DNA from: Peptococcaceae bacterium UBA2264
Lineage (GTDB): Bacteria > Bacillota > Desulfitobacteriia > Desulfitobacteriales > Desulfitobacteriaceae
Length of the DNA: 19,451 nt
Reading direction: 5' to 3'
Assembly (NCBI GenBank): GCA_002347475.1
Contig: DDXI01000077.1
Coordinates: forward strand, 307 to 19,757
Position 1 is the stretch's first letter; each line of letters begins with the position of its first letter. This document shows, in pieces, positions 6,942 to 14,498 of the stretch. A program made the position numbers and the translations under genes. The notes under the pieces are model-generated. The model did no database searches. It worked only from the letters and a program-made list of their open reading frames with translations, and had not been told where the DNA came from.

Positions 6942-8705
6942 ATGCTGCGCCAAAAACTTAAATTATTGCCGGAAAAGCCGGGAGTATATTTGATGAAAAA
7001 TATTGCCGGTCAGGTCATCTATGTCGGCAAAGCAAAATTTTTGAAAAACCGGGTTCGTTCCTATTTTATTGGCTCACACAACGGGAAAACTCACAGATTA
7101 ATCAGCCTGATCTCTGATTTTGAAACTATAATCACCGCATCGGAAACTGAAGCTCTGCTTTTGGAATGCAACCTGATCAAAAAATATACTCCGAGATTTA
7201 ATATTCTCTTACGCGATGACAAATCTTATCCTTATTTAATGATTACAGAAGAGAATCATCCCCGAATATTGACTACGCGTCAGGTTAATAAAACCAAAGG
7301 CAAATATTTCGGTCCTTACCCCCATGCCACTGCTGCCAAAGAAACAGCCACACTCCTGAACAGACTTTTTCCCTTGCGCAAATGTCGTCAGATCCCTGCC
7401 CGCCCATGCCTCTATTATCATCTGGGACAATGTTTAGGACCCTGCTTTTTGCCAGTTCCTGAGGAAGCCTATACGAAAATAAATAAGGACATCACCACTT
7501 TTTTACGAGGTAATCAAACCGGAATTATTACCATGTTGGCTAAAAAAATGAAGCAAGCCGCCCAAACCATGCAATACGAACGAGCCAAAGAATATCGGGA
7601 CCTTATTGCAGACCTGAAAATCGTCCGAGAAAAACAAATTATTTCTTTAACAGATTTTATTGACCGTGATGTCCTGGGTTTCGCCTGTACCGCCGATCAG
7701 ATGTGTGTCCAAATCTTCCATGTCCGCCAGGGAAAGCTCTTGGCCCGCAACAGTTTTACCTTTCCTTACTATGAGGAACAAGAGGAAGCTTTTGTTTCTT
7801 TTACCGCTCAATATTACACCAATAATAAATTATGGCCTCAGGAAATCTTGCTGCCCACACTTTCGACTACAGTTTTGAATGATTTTCTGCCAATTCATAC
7901 TCCCCGCCGGGGGAAAAAACTGAAACTCGTGCAACTATGCACAGCTAATGCCCAAAGAACACTAGAGGAACTGGTTAATTTGGAAAATTGTCAACAGGAC
8001 GAAATCCAGCAAACCTTGAAATATTTACAAGAGTGCCTGCAAATTTCTGCCTGCAATGTTATCGAAACTTTCGATATTTCTAATATTGCCGGCACGCATA
8101 TGGTTGCCGGTATGGTACAGTTTCTGAACGGAAAACCGCAGCGTTCGGCTTATCGTAAATTCAGAATCAATCTTCTGGACAACTCTGACGACACCGCCGC
8201 TCTCAGGCAAGTTATCGAACGCCGCTACAAACGCCTTCTCAGCGAACAAGCACCTTTACCAGATCTGATTCTGGTTGATGGCGGCAAAGGACAAATCACA
8301 GCAGCAAAACTCGCTTTGCAAAATTTGGGGCTATCTATTCCGGTTGCCGGAATTGTCAAAGACAAGCGTCATCAGACAGCACAACTGCTTGATGAAACAG
8401 GCAGCTCCGTGCTGTCTGACAAAGACTCGGCAGCCTTTCATTTTCTGCAGCGCATCCAGGATGAAGTTCATCACTTTGCTATTACTTTTCACCGACAGCA
8501 ACGAACAAAGAGCATGACCCTGTCGGCCCTGGATGGCATAACAGGAATAGGTCCTAAAAGGAGGCAGCAGCTTTTTCAATATTTCAAATCCCTGGATAAT
8601 ATCCGTTCTGCCAGTCTGGAAGAATTACAAAATGCCGGTCTTCCCCAGAACATTGCTCTAAGTGTATATAAGCATTTCAGAGAAAACCAGACTTCACCTT
8701 CTTAG
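6942..8705 (+). CDS. uvrC: UvrABC excinuclease subunit C
   Basis: 587 residues, normal for UvrC, which makes the 3' and 5' cuts around DNA lesions in nucleotide excision repair. Residues 9-90 are the GIY-YIG nuclease (PGVYLMKN, IYVGKAKFLKNRVRSYF) for the 3' cut. C148, C156, C164 and C168 are the four cysteines known to hold an Fe-S cluster. A UVR helix pair for UvrB contact lies near 200-235. The C-terminal RNase H-like nuclease has D378 (ETFDISN), D446 (LVDGGKGQ) and H510 (DEVHHFAI). Two helix-hairpin-helix motifs follow (ALDGITGIGPKRRQQLF and LQNAGLPQNIA). ATG 6942 is chosen because the UvrC alignment begins there and AGGTGGGGA precedes it; the open frame reaches back to 6849 without family similarity. 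It is monocistronic, with a palindrome after it. Confidence 0.96.
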   Translation: MLRQKLKLLPEKPGVYLMKNIAGQVIYVGKAKFLKNRVRSYFIGSHNGKTHRLISLISDFETIITASETEALLLECNLIKKYTPRFNILLRDDKSYPYLMITEENHPRILTTRQVNKTKGKYFGPYPHATAAKETATLLNRLFPLRKCRQIPARPCLYYHLGQCLGPCFLPVPEEAYTKINKDITTFLRGNQTGIITMLAKKMKQAAQTMQYERAKEYRDLIADLKIVREKQIISLTDFIDRDVLGFACTADQMCVQIFHVRQGKLLARNSFTFPYYEEQEEAFVSFTAQYYTNNKLWPQEILLPTLSTTVLNDFLPIHTPRRGKKLKLVQLCTANAQRTLEELVNLENCQQDEIQQTLKYLQECLQISACNVIETFDISNIAGTHMVAGMVQFLNGKPQRSAYRKFRINLLDNSDDTAALRQVIERRYKRLLSEQAPLPDLILVDGGKGQITAAKLALQNLGLSIPVAGIVKDKRHQTAQLLDETGSSVLSDKDSAAFHFLQRIQDEVHHFAITFHRQQRTKSMTLSALDGITGIGPKRRQQLFQYFKSLDNIRSASLEELQNAGLPQNIALSVYKHFRENQTSPS

Positions 8706-8738
8706 ACCTAATCCGGCCAGAAATCTATTGCAAACTAA

Positions 8739-8791
8739 AAGGGAATGTCCCCTTAAACCATTTCTGGTTTATAATAACGGGACATTCCCTT
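8739..8791. repeat. Complex palindrome between uvrC and nlpC (terminator or REP/MITE-like)
   Basis: Outer arms AAGGGAATGTCCC (8739-8751) and GGGACATTCCCTT (8779-8791) are perfect 13-bp inverted repeats. Nested between them is a second hairpin, TAAACCA 8754-8760 with TGGTTTA 8765-8771 around TTTC. The genes on both sides converge here, so it may stop transcription both ways; the minus-strand exit is CCCTTTTAG and the plus-strand exit is only TTAAAAA. The nested design is unusual for a terminator and resembles small dispersed palindromic elements. There is no second copy in the window. Confidence 0.6.
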
Positions 8792-8810
8792 AAAAATTAC
8801 CGGGATAAAT

Positions 8811-9575
8811 TTAGCGCACCCGACGGGCACCTGCATAATGAGTATTGTAATAACTTTCATTTAAGCTGGATATTTTCACCCCGTTAACTGAAGCATGGAT
8901 AAATTTACCTCCGCTGAGATAGATCCCAACATGAGAAGCGCCCGATTGATAGGTAGTAAAAAATACCAAATCTCCCTGCTGCAGTTGATCACGGCTAACT
9001 GTGGTTCCCCTGCCATATTGTTCAAAAGAGGTTCTCGGCAAAGATATGTGGGAACCGGCAAAAACATATTGTGTAAATCCGGAACAATCAAAACCTTTGC
9101 GGCTGGTCCCGCCGAAAACATAAGGTATACCCTGCAGACTTAAAGCATTTTCAATAAGTCCGGAGATGTCAGTGTCTCCGCGTGCCACCTGCGTATTGAC
9201 AGCAGAAGCAGTCTGCACCGGTTTAGGTGAGGACTCCGCTGTTATCCTGGTTTCCTGTTTCGTTTCGGTTTTAGCTGCTGCTTTAGTATCTGCAGCAACT
9301 GCGGTTGTTTCAGAAGCCTGAGCTGCAACTGGCTGACTGACAGCAGCTGCCTGAACAAAAGGCTGACCTGCTGTTGTCCAATTTAATCGTTCGCGAATAA
9401 CCCTGGGATAAGTTTCATCTGGTAATTTGACTGACGATATTGGCACCTTGTTGAATACCGGAAACTGACTCTCAGTGGCAGAGGAATTTGCTGTTGTCCA
9501 CGGAATACTGCAAGACAGTAATAATCCCGACAAAGTCACAACACCTAACCACCTGTATCTTGTGGTTAAAACCAT
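8811..9575 (-). CDS. Exported NlpC/P60 peptidoglycan endopeptidase
   Basis: 254 residues. A signal peptide spans about 3-21 (basic YR, then a hydrophobic core ending LLLSC, so lipid attachment at C22 is possible but the box is imperfect). Residues 70-130 are an Ala/Thr/Lys/Gln-rich linker suited to crossing the cell wall. From about 135 to the end is the NlpC/P60 cysteine peptidase, with C164 (FDCSGF), H215 (ASHVGIY) and H227 (FIHAS) as catalytic residues. It should cut D-Glu/diaminopimelate-type bonds in stem peptides during wall remodelling. ATG 9575 follows GGAAAGGTGG by 12 bases. The frame is open up to 9668, but those 31 extra codons are the riboswitch and are not translated as protein. 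It is controlled by the c-di-AMP riboswitch directly upstream. Confidence 0.93.
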   Translation of the reverse strand: MVLTTRYRWLGVVTLSGLLLSCSIPWTTANSSATESQFPVFNKVPISSVKLPDETYPRVIRERLNWTTAGQPFVQAAAVSQPVAAQASETTAVAADTKAAAKTETKQETRITAESSPKPVQTASAVNTQVARGDTDISGLIENALSLQGIPYVFGGTSRKGFDCSGFTQYVFAGSHISLPRTSFEQYGRGTTVSRDQLQQGDLVFFTTYQSGASHVGIYLSGGKFIHASVNGVKISSLNESYYNTHYAGARRVR

Positions 9576-9585
9576 AGATTTGAAT

Positions 9586-9725
9586 ATCCACCTTTCCAAG
9601 CTTACGAGGTTAGTTGACGGATTCGGACAGAAGGTGTTAGCCCTACACATTTTACAAACGTGATTCACCCCAAAAAAATATCCCCCGCTCCAGGTTCTGT
9701 TTACCTGAATTCAGCATCATTCCTG
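9586..9725 (-). promoter_or_regulatory. c-di-AMP riboswitch (ydaO-yuaA class)
   Basis: On the minus strand the sequence carries the hallmarks of this class in order: GCTGAAT, then GAGCGGGGGA, GGGGTGAATC, TAGGGCTAACACCTTCTG, TCCGAATCCGTC, AACTAACCTCGTAAGC and finally GGAAAGG. The class binds cyclic di-AMP and commonly precedes cell-wall hydrolases, as here. The 3' GGAAAGGTGG is also the ribosome site of the nlpC gene, and AAGGTG is complementary to CACCTT in the aptamer core. Ligand binding could therefore hide the ribosome site (inference). No separate terminator stem is visible between aptamer and ATG, so translational control looks more likely than attenuation. The 5' boundary is approximate. 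Confidence 0.88.
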
Positions 9726-9785
9726 TTTATAACTGACCTTACCCAGATATTATCTCTAATACCCAAATACCTTTATTCGCCGTCA

Positions 9786-9814
9786 ATAATAAAAATCCTG
9801 CTCTCGATCGACAA
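9786..9814 (-). promoter_or_regulatory. Promoter of the riboswitch-nlpC transcript
   Basis: Minus-strand TTGTCG (9814-9809), a 17-base spacer and TATTAT (9791-9786). Transcription would begin near 9779, about 55-60 bases before the aptamer. The -35 lies within the T-rich exit of the preceding terminator, so the two units are packed tightly. Confidence 0.55.
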
Positions 9815-10436
9815 AATAAAACATCTCTCCTCAGAGAGATGTTTATTTCCTTTGAATTTTAGGACTTAATGAGTCAATATTGCGGCTTAGGTCAAGTAGG
9901 TTTTCCCATTGGGTTCCTTTGGTTTCCCAAGAGGCGGTTTCCCCTTTATCCCAACCTGAGGTGTTGCCAACACTCAGAACTTGATCGCCACTCAGTCCGC
10001 ACTTCAATCCCCATTAATTGATGTTCTAGAAGTTTCCTTCACCCTCTCCAATTCTCTAGCCTCTTTTGCAGAAAAGAATTTCCGGCAGGTCTTAAGTACA
10101 TCGGCCAACATACACAAGTCCATTACTTACATTGCCTTCCCAACTTTTCCACCTCAAGGCAGGCTACACTGCACTAAGTTCCTTCCTAATGCAGGTTCAT
10201 ACCCCAAGCCGTAACTCCTTAGAGCCACATACTTGGGCCTCCACGGATAAGGGTAGCGCCCACATGCCATTGTGGATCCCCCCAATCCTTAACTCCCAGC
10301 AGCAACCCTCAACTGGGCGTCGAAAGCCACCACCAGGAACTTCATCGGTATGCCCTTGACGGATTATTAGGCCCGTCTTCGAGAATTAGTTTGGGCACTA
10401 GAATAACACTCCGTAACCCAAAGAAAATTTGTCTTA
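9814..10436 (-). ncRNA. Large structured non-coding RNA, about 620 nt (OLE-class candidate or new)
   Basis: This stretch has no plausible reading frame on either strand, but on the minus strand it has a promoter, many helices and a terminator. UUGGGUU (10421-10415) and AACCCAA (9915-9909) can pair and close the whole RNA. Local helices include CCCAAG/CUUGGG (10237-10203), a 10-bp stem CUGCAUUAGG/CUUAGUGCAG (10194-10169), a GAAG-GAAA-CUUC tetraloop hairpin (10040-10029) inside CTAGA/TCTAG, GUGUU-GGC-AACAC (9973-9961) inside CUGAG/CUCAG, and UUGG-GAAA-CCAA. The RNA strand is rich in G and A, with repeated GGGGAAACC and GGGAAACC loops. Size and host type fit OLE RNA, a roughly 600-nt RNA of anaerobic and extremophile Firmicutes, but I cannot confirm its consensus from memory and the neighbours are not the usual OLE ones. 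RNase P RNA, tmRNA, SRP RNA and group II introns were considered and do not fit. Confidence 0.72.
9819..9844 (-). terminator. Intrinsic terminator of the large structured RNA
   Basis: An 11-bp perfect stem (arms 9819-9829 and 9834-9844, ACATCTCTC with GAGAGATGT at its core) with a 4-base loop. On the minus strand it is followed by TTTATTTTG. It separates the large RNA from the riboswitch promoter. Confidence 0.75.
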
Positions 10437-10442
10437 CTTATT

Positions 10443-10471
10443 ATTTTATCCTAAAAAGTATTTTATTACAA
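10443..10471 (-). promoter_or_regulatory. Promoter of the large structured RNA
   Basis: Minus-strand TTGTAA (10471-10466), a 17-base spacer and TAAAAT (10448-10443). Transcription would start near 10436. It lies more than 100 bases past the DUF711 stop codon, so the RNA is probably an independent unit. Confidence 0.6.
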
Positions 10472-10586
10472 AACTGAAAGAGGCATCCTTAGGACAGCAT
10501 ATGGAACCAGTTAATATCAATAGAGTTATAAATTGAATTCAAATCAGTATATTTGCTAAATCACGCTCAATAGCCTTAAATCAGCC

Positions 10587-11954
10587 CTAATTGGAGAGAC
10601 TGGTAATTGGCGCCGGAATTCGTCCTCCTCGGCTTACAAAAGCACGGGAAGAAAAGTTATTGGTACCTATTACCGGGGCCCCGCCTAACAAACCCCCGAA
10701 TTCTACCCGATCTCCGGCTTTTTTCCCGGGGGCCGGGATCAATCTGACAGCTGTCGTTTTCTTGTTTATCATCCCAATAGCCGCTTCATCGGCAATAATT
10801 CCCGCGATTGTATAAGCACTGACATCCCCTGGGATGGCGATCATATCCAAGCCAACAGAACAAACACAGGTCATGGCCTCCAATTTATCTAAGGTCAGAG
10901 CACCTGCTTCAAGCGCCCGGATCATTCCGGCATCCTCTGAGACCGGAATAAAAGCCCCGCTTAGTCCGCCGACATGGGAAGAGGCCATAGCTCCGCCTTT
11001 CTTGACGGCATCATTGAGTAAAGCCAGAGCAGCAGTTGTCCCATGGGTCCCGCAGCGTTCCAAGCCCATATGCTCCAGAATCTCGGCCACACTATCACCA
11101 ACAACCGGTGTAGGCGCCAGAGAAAGATCAACTATCCCGAAAGGAATATTTAAGGCTGCTGAAGCGGTCCGACCCATGAGTTCGCCCATACGGGTAATTT
11201 TAAAAGCAGTTCGTTTGATTAAACTGGCCAGTTCACCGAAATCTGCTCCAGGATTTTGGCGAACTACACTTGCCACAACACCCGGACCACTTACCCCCAC
11301 ATTAAGGCTGCATTCCGGCTCACCTGGACCATGAAAAGCACCGGCCATAAAAGGATTATCTTCCGGTGCATTACAGAAAACAACCAGTTTAGCTGCAGCC
11401 AGGCCATCCTTAGCGGCAGTCAGATTGGCACAACTTAAAATAATCTCCCCCATTTTAAGAACTGCATCCATATTGATTCCGGCTTTTGTGGAACCAATAT
11501 TCACAGATGAGCATACATAATCGGTTTCAGCCAAAGCTTGAGGTATGGCCTCGATCAGTGCCAAATCGCCCTTGGTAAAACCTTTTTGCACCAAGGCCGA
11601 AAAACCGCCAATAAAGTTGACACCGACAGACCTGGCTGCCGAGTCCAAGACTTTAGCCAGCCTGACCATTCCCTCGGAGTCTAAATGAGCCGCCGCCAGA
11701 GCGACAGGAGTAACCGAAACGCGCTTATTGATAATGGGAATGCCAAAACTTTTTTCCAATTGCTCCCCGACCTCAACCAGATGTTCTGCTGATCTGGTTA
11801 TTTTATTGTAAATCTTTTGCTCCAATTTTAGTAAATTATCGTCTGAACAATCCAAAAGACTTATACCCATTGTAATTGTTCTGATATCCAAATTCTCATT
11901 TTTGACCATTTCAATGGTTTGTATTATTTCTTCAGATGCAAAGGTAATAGTCAT
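10587..11954 (-). CDS. DUF711/UPF0210 family protein (PFL-like fold)
   Basis: 455 residues, the usual full length for UPF0210, whose known structures resemble the pyruvate formate-lyase / ribonucleotide reductase barrel without an assigned reaction. Family-like blocks: an N-terminal ENLDIRTITMGISLLDC, NKRVSVTPVALAAAH, VGVNFIGGFSALVQKG, SSVNIGSTKAGINMDAV, FHGPGEPECSLNVGVSGPGVV, GIVDLSLAPTP, HGTTAALALLNDAVKKGG and CVCSVGLDMIAIPGD. ATG 11954 has AGGAG 6 bases upstream. It lies 14 bases after the ACT-domain gene. These two are a widely conserved pair, which suggests that the ACT protein senses a small ligand for this enzyme (inference). It is the last gene of the minus-strand run; no clear terminator follows. 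Confidence 0.9.
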   Translation of the reverse strand: MTITFASEEIIQTIEMVKNENLDIRTITMGISLLDCSDDNLLKLEQKIYNKITRSAEHLVEVGEQLEKSFGIPIINKRVSVTPVALAAAHLDSEGMVRLAKVLDSAARSVGVNFIGGFSALVQKGFTKGDLALIEAIPQALAETDYVCSSVNIGSTKAGINMDAVLKMGEIILSCANLTAAKDGLAAAKLVVFCNAPEDNPFMAGAFHGPGEPECSLNVGVSGPGVVASVVRQNPGADFGELASLIKRTAFKITRMGELMGRTASAALNIPFGIVDLSLAPTPVVGDSVAEILEHMGLERCGTHGTTAALALLNDAVKKGGAMASSHVGGLSGAFIPVSEDAGMIRALEAGALTLDKLEAMTCVCSVGLDMIAIPGDVSAYTIAGIIADEAAIGMINKKTTAVRLIPAPGKKAGDRVEFGGLLGGAPVIGTNNFSSRAFVSRGGRIPAPITSLSN

Positions 11955-11968
11955 ACCGGACTCCTCTC

Positions 11969-12262
11969 TCAGATGCGGTGCATGTAAGCAAAGACATCTT
12001 CATGCTGGACACTGACCTGCAACCCTCGCAGCCGTCCCTCACTGCTGAGAGCGGCAGCTAATTCTGCTACTTCCAGAGAGGAAGTGGCCAGATCCACTAT
12101 CATTATCATGGTAAAAAATTCTTGTACGATTGTTTGGCTGATATCCAGAATATTAACATTTTGTTCTGCTAAACGACCGGAAACCCAGGCAATGATACCT
12201 AACTGGTCTTTTCCCAAGACCGTAATAATTACGCGGCTGGTTCTGGCTTTTAAAATTTCCAT
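11969..12262 (-). CDS. ACT-domain protein (UPF0237 family)
   Basis: 97 residues made of one ACT ligand-binding domain plus a C-terminal strand: RVIITVLGKDQLGIIAWVSG, then LAEQNVNILDISQTI, EFFTMIMIVD and a final GLQVSVQHEDVFAYMHRI. The N-terminal K-D-x-x-G-I-I-A motif matches GcvR-like and UPF0237 ACT proteins. These usually dimerise and bind amino acids or other small effectors. ATG 12262 is chosen (7 bases after GGAGG); a GTG two codons earlier overlaps the ribosome site. The gene pairs with the DUF711 gene just downstream. Confidence 0.9.
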   Translation of the reverse strand: MEILKARTSRVIITVLGKDQLGIIAWVSGRLAEQNVNILDISQTIVQEFFTMIMIVDLATSSLEVAELAAALSSEGRLRGLQVSVQHEDVFAYMHRI

Positions 12263-12348
12263 TTTCACTCCTCCAAAGAACTGTCCCGAAATACCATTTT
12301 GCTGAATTCTGCAGATAATAATTTCGCTGCCAAGCTGCCTCTGCGATC

Positions 12349-13683
12349 TTAAGAAATAAAACCAACTCGTTTCAATACTCGCTTAAGACTGCGCAGCGAA
12401 CTTTGTTTTAATCCAGGTGCATCAAGGGTCAGCAGTTGCCTGTCCTGCATAACCAGCTGACCGTCCACCATTGTTAAACACACATCTGCGGCTTGAGCCT
12501 GATAAACAAGCTGGGCGTATACATCCGTATACTCGTTAGGCCAGGTATGCAAACCCTCTCTGCTGACTACTGCCAAATCTGCTTTTTTGCCGGTTTCCAG
12601 ACTCCCCAAATCATGCTCATGGCCAATAGTTCTGGCCCCGGCGATTGTGGCCATTTCGAAAACCTGTTGGGCCGGCATCACAGCAGGTCCATGTAAGGGT
12701 TTCTGGATCAGGGCTGCATGGCGCATTTCGACAAAACAGTCCAGATTATTGTTACAAGGTGCTCCATCTGCTCCTAAAGATACTGCCACACCTTGTTTAA
12801 GCAGTTCCGGGATCGGCGCCACTCCGGAAGCCAACTTCAGATTGGCAGAAGGACAATGGGCAATCCTGGTTCCGCTCTCTGCCAAAATTCCGATCTCCTC
12901 CTCTTCCAGCCAGATACAATGAGCTAAAATAACCTGCGGCCCTGTCAGCCCTATTTTATCGAGGTACTGAATATTGCGCAGCCCGCTTCTGCTTTGGACT
13001 TTACGAATTTCCCCGAGATTTTCCGCAGCATGGGTATGGACAAACATTTTATTCTCCCGGGCCAGACGAGCTACCTCCCTTAATAAGAAATCAGTACAGG
13101 ATATCATGAAACGCGGCATAAACGCTACTTCCAAACGCCCATTTCCTTCACCATGAAATTGCTCGTAAAGATTTAGACTTTTGCTGAGAGAATCCTCTGT
13201 TGTCTCCCCTAAAGTAGGTGGGATATTTTCACCAGGGTTGTCCATCAGGCATTTACCAGCTAATGCTCTGATACCGCTATCCAAAATAGCCTGAAAAGCA
13301 TGTTCTGTATGGTGAACTGTTTCCATGTCCACAATGGTTGTTGTTCCGCCCAAAAAAAGTTCTCCAATTCCCAGTTGAGCCGAATCATAAAGGGATTCGG
13401 CATCATGAGCCCCTTCCAAAGGCCAGATTTTAAGTTTTAACCAGTCAAGAAGTTCCAGGTCATCAGCCTGACCGCGAAACAGGGTCTGACAAAGATGTAC
13501 ATGGGTCTGAATCAGGCCGGGAATAAGCAAATCACCGTGCAGATCAATCATTCTCTCAGCAGGTACCTCTATTTTCGGACCGATTGCTCTGATATAAGAC
13601 CCTTCCACCAGCAGGTCACCCTTTATTATCTCCCTTTGGGCATTCATAGTTACCAGGGTTGCGTTCTTGAAAAGCGTACGCAA
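12349..13683 (-). CDS. MtaD/SsnA-type metal-dependent amidohydrolase (deaminase)
   Basis: 444 residues of the TrzN/AtzB/MtaD branch of amidohydrolases, which usually deaminate purine-like compounds such as S-adenosylhomocysteine, methylthioadenosine or 8-oxoguanine. Metal ligands are visible: H61 and H63 (QTHVH), H218 (HTHAAE), H255 (LAHCIW) and D306 (LGADGAP). E221 is the likely proton shuttle and H276 lies in HCPSANLKLASG. The WPLE block near 87-90 is typical of the MtaD group. The exact substrate cannot be read from sequence. The start is TTG 13683 behind AAGGGGGC. It lies 13 bases after the PlsC-like gene, so they are cotranscribed. SsnA or a chlorohydrolase-like annotation is the main alternative. 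Confidence 0.88.
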   Translation of the reverse strand: MRTLFKNATLVTMNAQREIIKGDLLVEGSYIRAIGPKIEVPAERMIDLHGDLLIPGLIQTHVHLCQTLFRGQADDLELLDWLKLKIWPLEGAHDAESLYDSAQLGIGELFLGGTTTIVDMETVHHTEHAFQAILDSGIRALAGKCLMDNPGENIPPTLGETTEDSLSKSLNLYEQFHGEGNGRLEVAFMPRFMISCTDFLLREVARLARENKMFVHTHAAENLGEIRKVQSRSGLRNIQYLDKIGLTGPQVILAHCIWLEEEEIGILAESGTRIAHCPSANLKLASGVAPIPELLKQGVAVSLGADGAPCNNNLDCFVEMRHAALIQKPLHGPAVMPAQQVFEMATIAGARTIGHEHDLGSLETGKKADLAVVSREGLHTWPNEYTDVYAQLVYQAQAADVCLTMVDGQLVMQDRQLLTLDAPGLKQSSLRSLKRVLKRVGFIS

Positions 13684-13696
13684 ATAAAAAGCCCCC

Positions 13697-14434
13697 TTAT
13701 ACAGATATTTCCTTGTTCTCCCTTAAATTTTCCTGAATGATACTTCTGACGATATCGCTTAAATCCTGATCTTTTTTCAGTTCTTCCGGTAAGATCGGCT
13801 GGGAAATTATGATCTTAACCCGGGCCGGTTTGATTTTAAATCCTTTGTTTCCCTCCATAATCTTAAAAGAATCAATAATCGTTACCGGTACAACCGGCAC
13901 ATTAGCCCTTTCTGCTATACTCAGGCTTCCCCGCTTGAATTCAGCCAGCGGTTTGCCCTTTCCGCGTGTCCCTTCGGGAAATACCACCATCGAATAGCCC
14001 GCTTTCAAATTTTCTGCTGCTTGACGCATGGCTAACAAGGACTTGCGCATATTTCCCCGGTCGATAAACACGCAGTGCATTTTTTTCATCCAAATGCTTA
14101 TGATCGGAAACTTCTCCAATTCTATTTTAGCAATAAAGCCTTTGGCTCCAGGGACAAAACCCAGGAACAAGGGAATATCAAAATTACCCTGATGATTGGC
14201 TGCAAAAAGAACCGCACCTTGAGGTATTAATTCCGCTCCCTTAACCTCGATTTTGCTGCCGGTGATATTAACCAACGACCGGGCCCAGTTTCGTGCTGTA
14301 TTCTCCACAATAACTTCTATATCATCTTTATTATTATCACCTGAATTTTCTATATTCCAGATACGCAGCAAAGGTAAAGTTGAGACAATTGTGCGCAGTC
14401 CAAAATATATAAACCAATAGATTGCTCTTATCAA
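13697..14434 (-). CDS. plsC: 1-acyl-sn-glycerol-3-phosphate acyltransferase (PlsC family)
   Basis: 245 residues. An N-terminal hydrophobic segment (AIYWFIYFGLRTIVSTL) is expected to sit in or on the membrane. The acyltransferase core has the HX4D motif NHQGNFD, the acceptor-site VFIDRGN, and FPEGTR followed by KRGSLSIAERANVPVVPV. It would transfer a second acyl chain to lysophosphatidate in phospholipid synthesis. Two starts are possible: TTG 14434 is 8 bases after AAGGGTGG, while GTG 14446 sits inside that ribosome site; TTG is preferred. An acyltransferase of another lipid path is possible. It lies 64 bases after nagA in the same direction. Confidence 0.9.
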   Translation of the reverse strand: MIRAIYWFIYFGLRTIVSTLPLLRIWNIENSGDNNKDDIEVIVENTARNWARSLVNITGSKIEVKGAELIPQGAVLFAANHQGNFDIPLFLGFVPGAKGFIAKIELEKFPIISIWMKKMHCVFIDRGNMRKSLLAMRQAAENLKAGYSMVVFPEGTRGKGKPLAEFKRGSLSIAERANVPVVPVTIIDSFKIMEGNKGFKIKPARVKIIISQPILPEELKKDQDLSDIVRSIIQENLRENKEISV

Positions 14435-14498
14435 GACGATTACCACCCTTCCCTGTTGGTATCATTAAATATTGTCCGGCCGGTTATTTTGTAGTACA

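Noticed and set aside
9576..9668. A 31-residue N-terminal extension of the NlpC/P60 protein, including several cysteines
   Set aside because: These codons are the c-di-AMP riboswitch read as protein; the signal peptide and the ribosome site place the start at 9575.
9780..9786. TTGACGG/CCGTCAA pairing as the closing helix of the riboswitch
   Set aside because: Its 5' arm overlaps the -10 promoter sequence, so it would not be in the transcript.
9981..10359. Plus-strand frames of 75-77 residues in the 1-kb gap
   Set aside because: No ribosome sites, no domain-like composition, and they are antisense to a clearly structured RNA with a promoter and terminator on the other strand.
9814..10436. 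Group II intron, RNase P RNA, tmRNA or SRP RNA as the identity of the large RNA
   Set aside because: None of their diagnostic motifs (domain V hairpin and GUGCG start, RNase P core blocks, tag frame and tRNA-like ends, GUCAGG...GGAAGG apical loop) was found.
10834..11334. Plus-strand frame of 166 residues inside the DUF711 gene
   Set aside because: It is an antisense shadow; the minus-strand frame has full family similarity, a ribosome site and an operon context.
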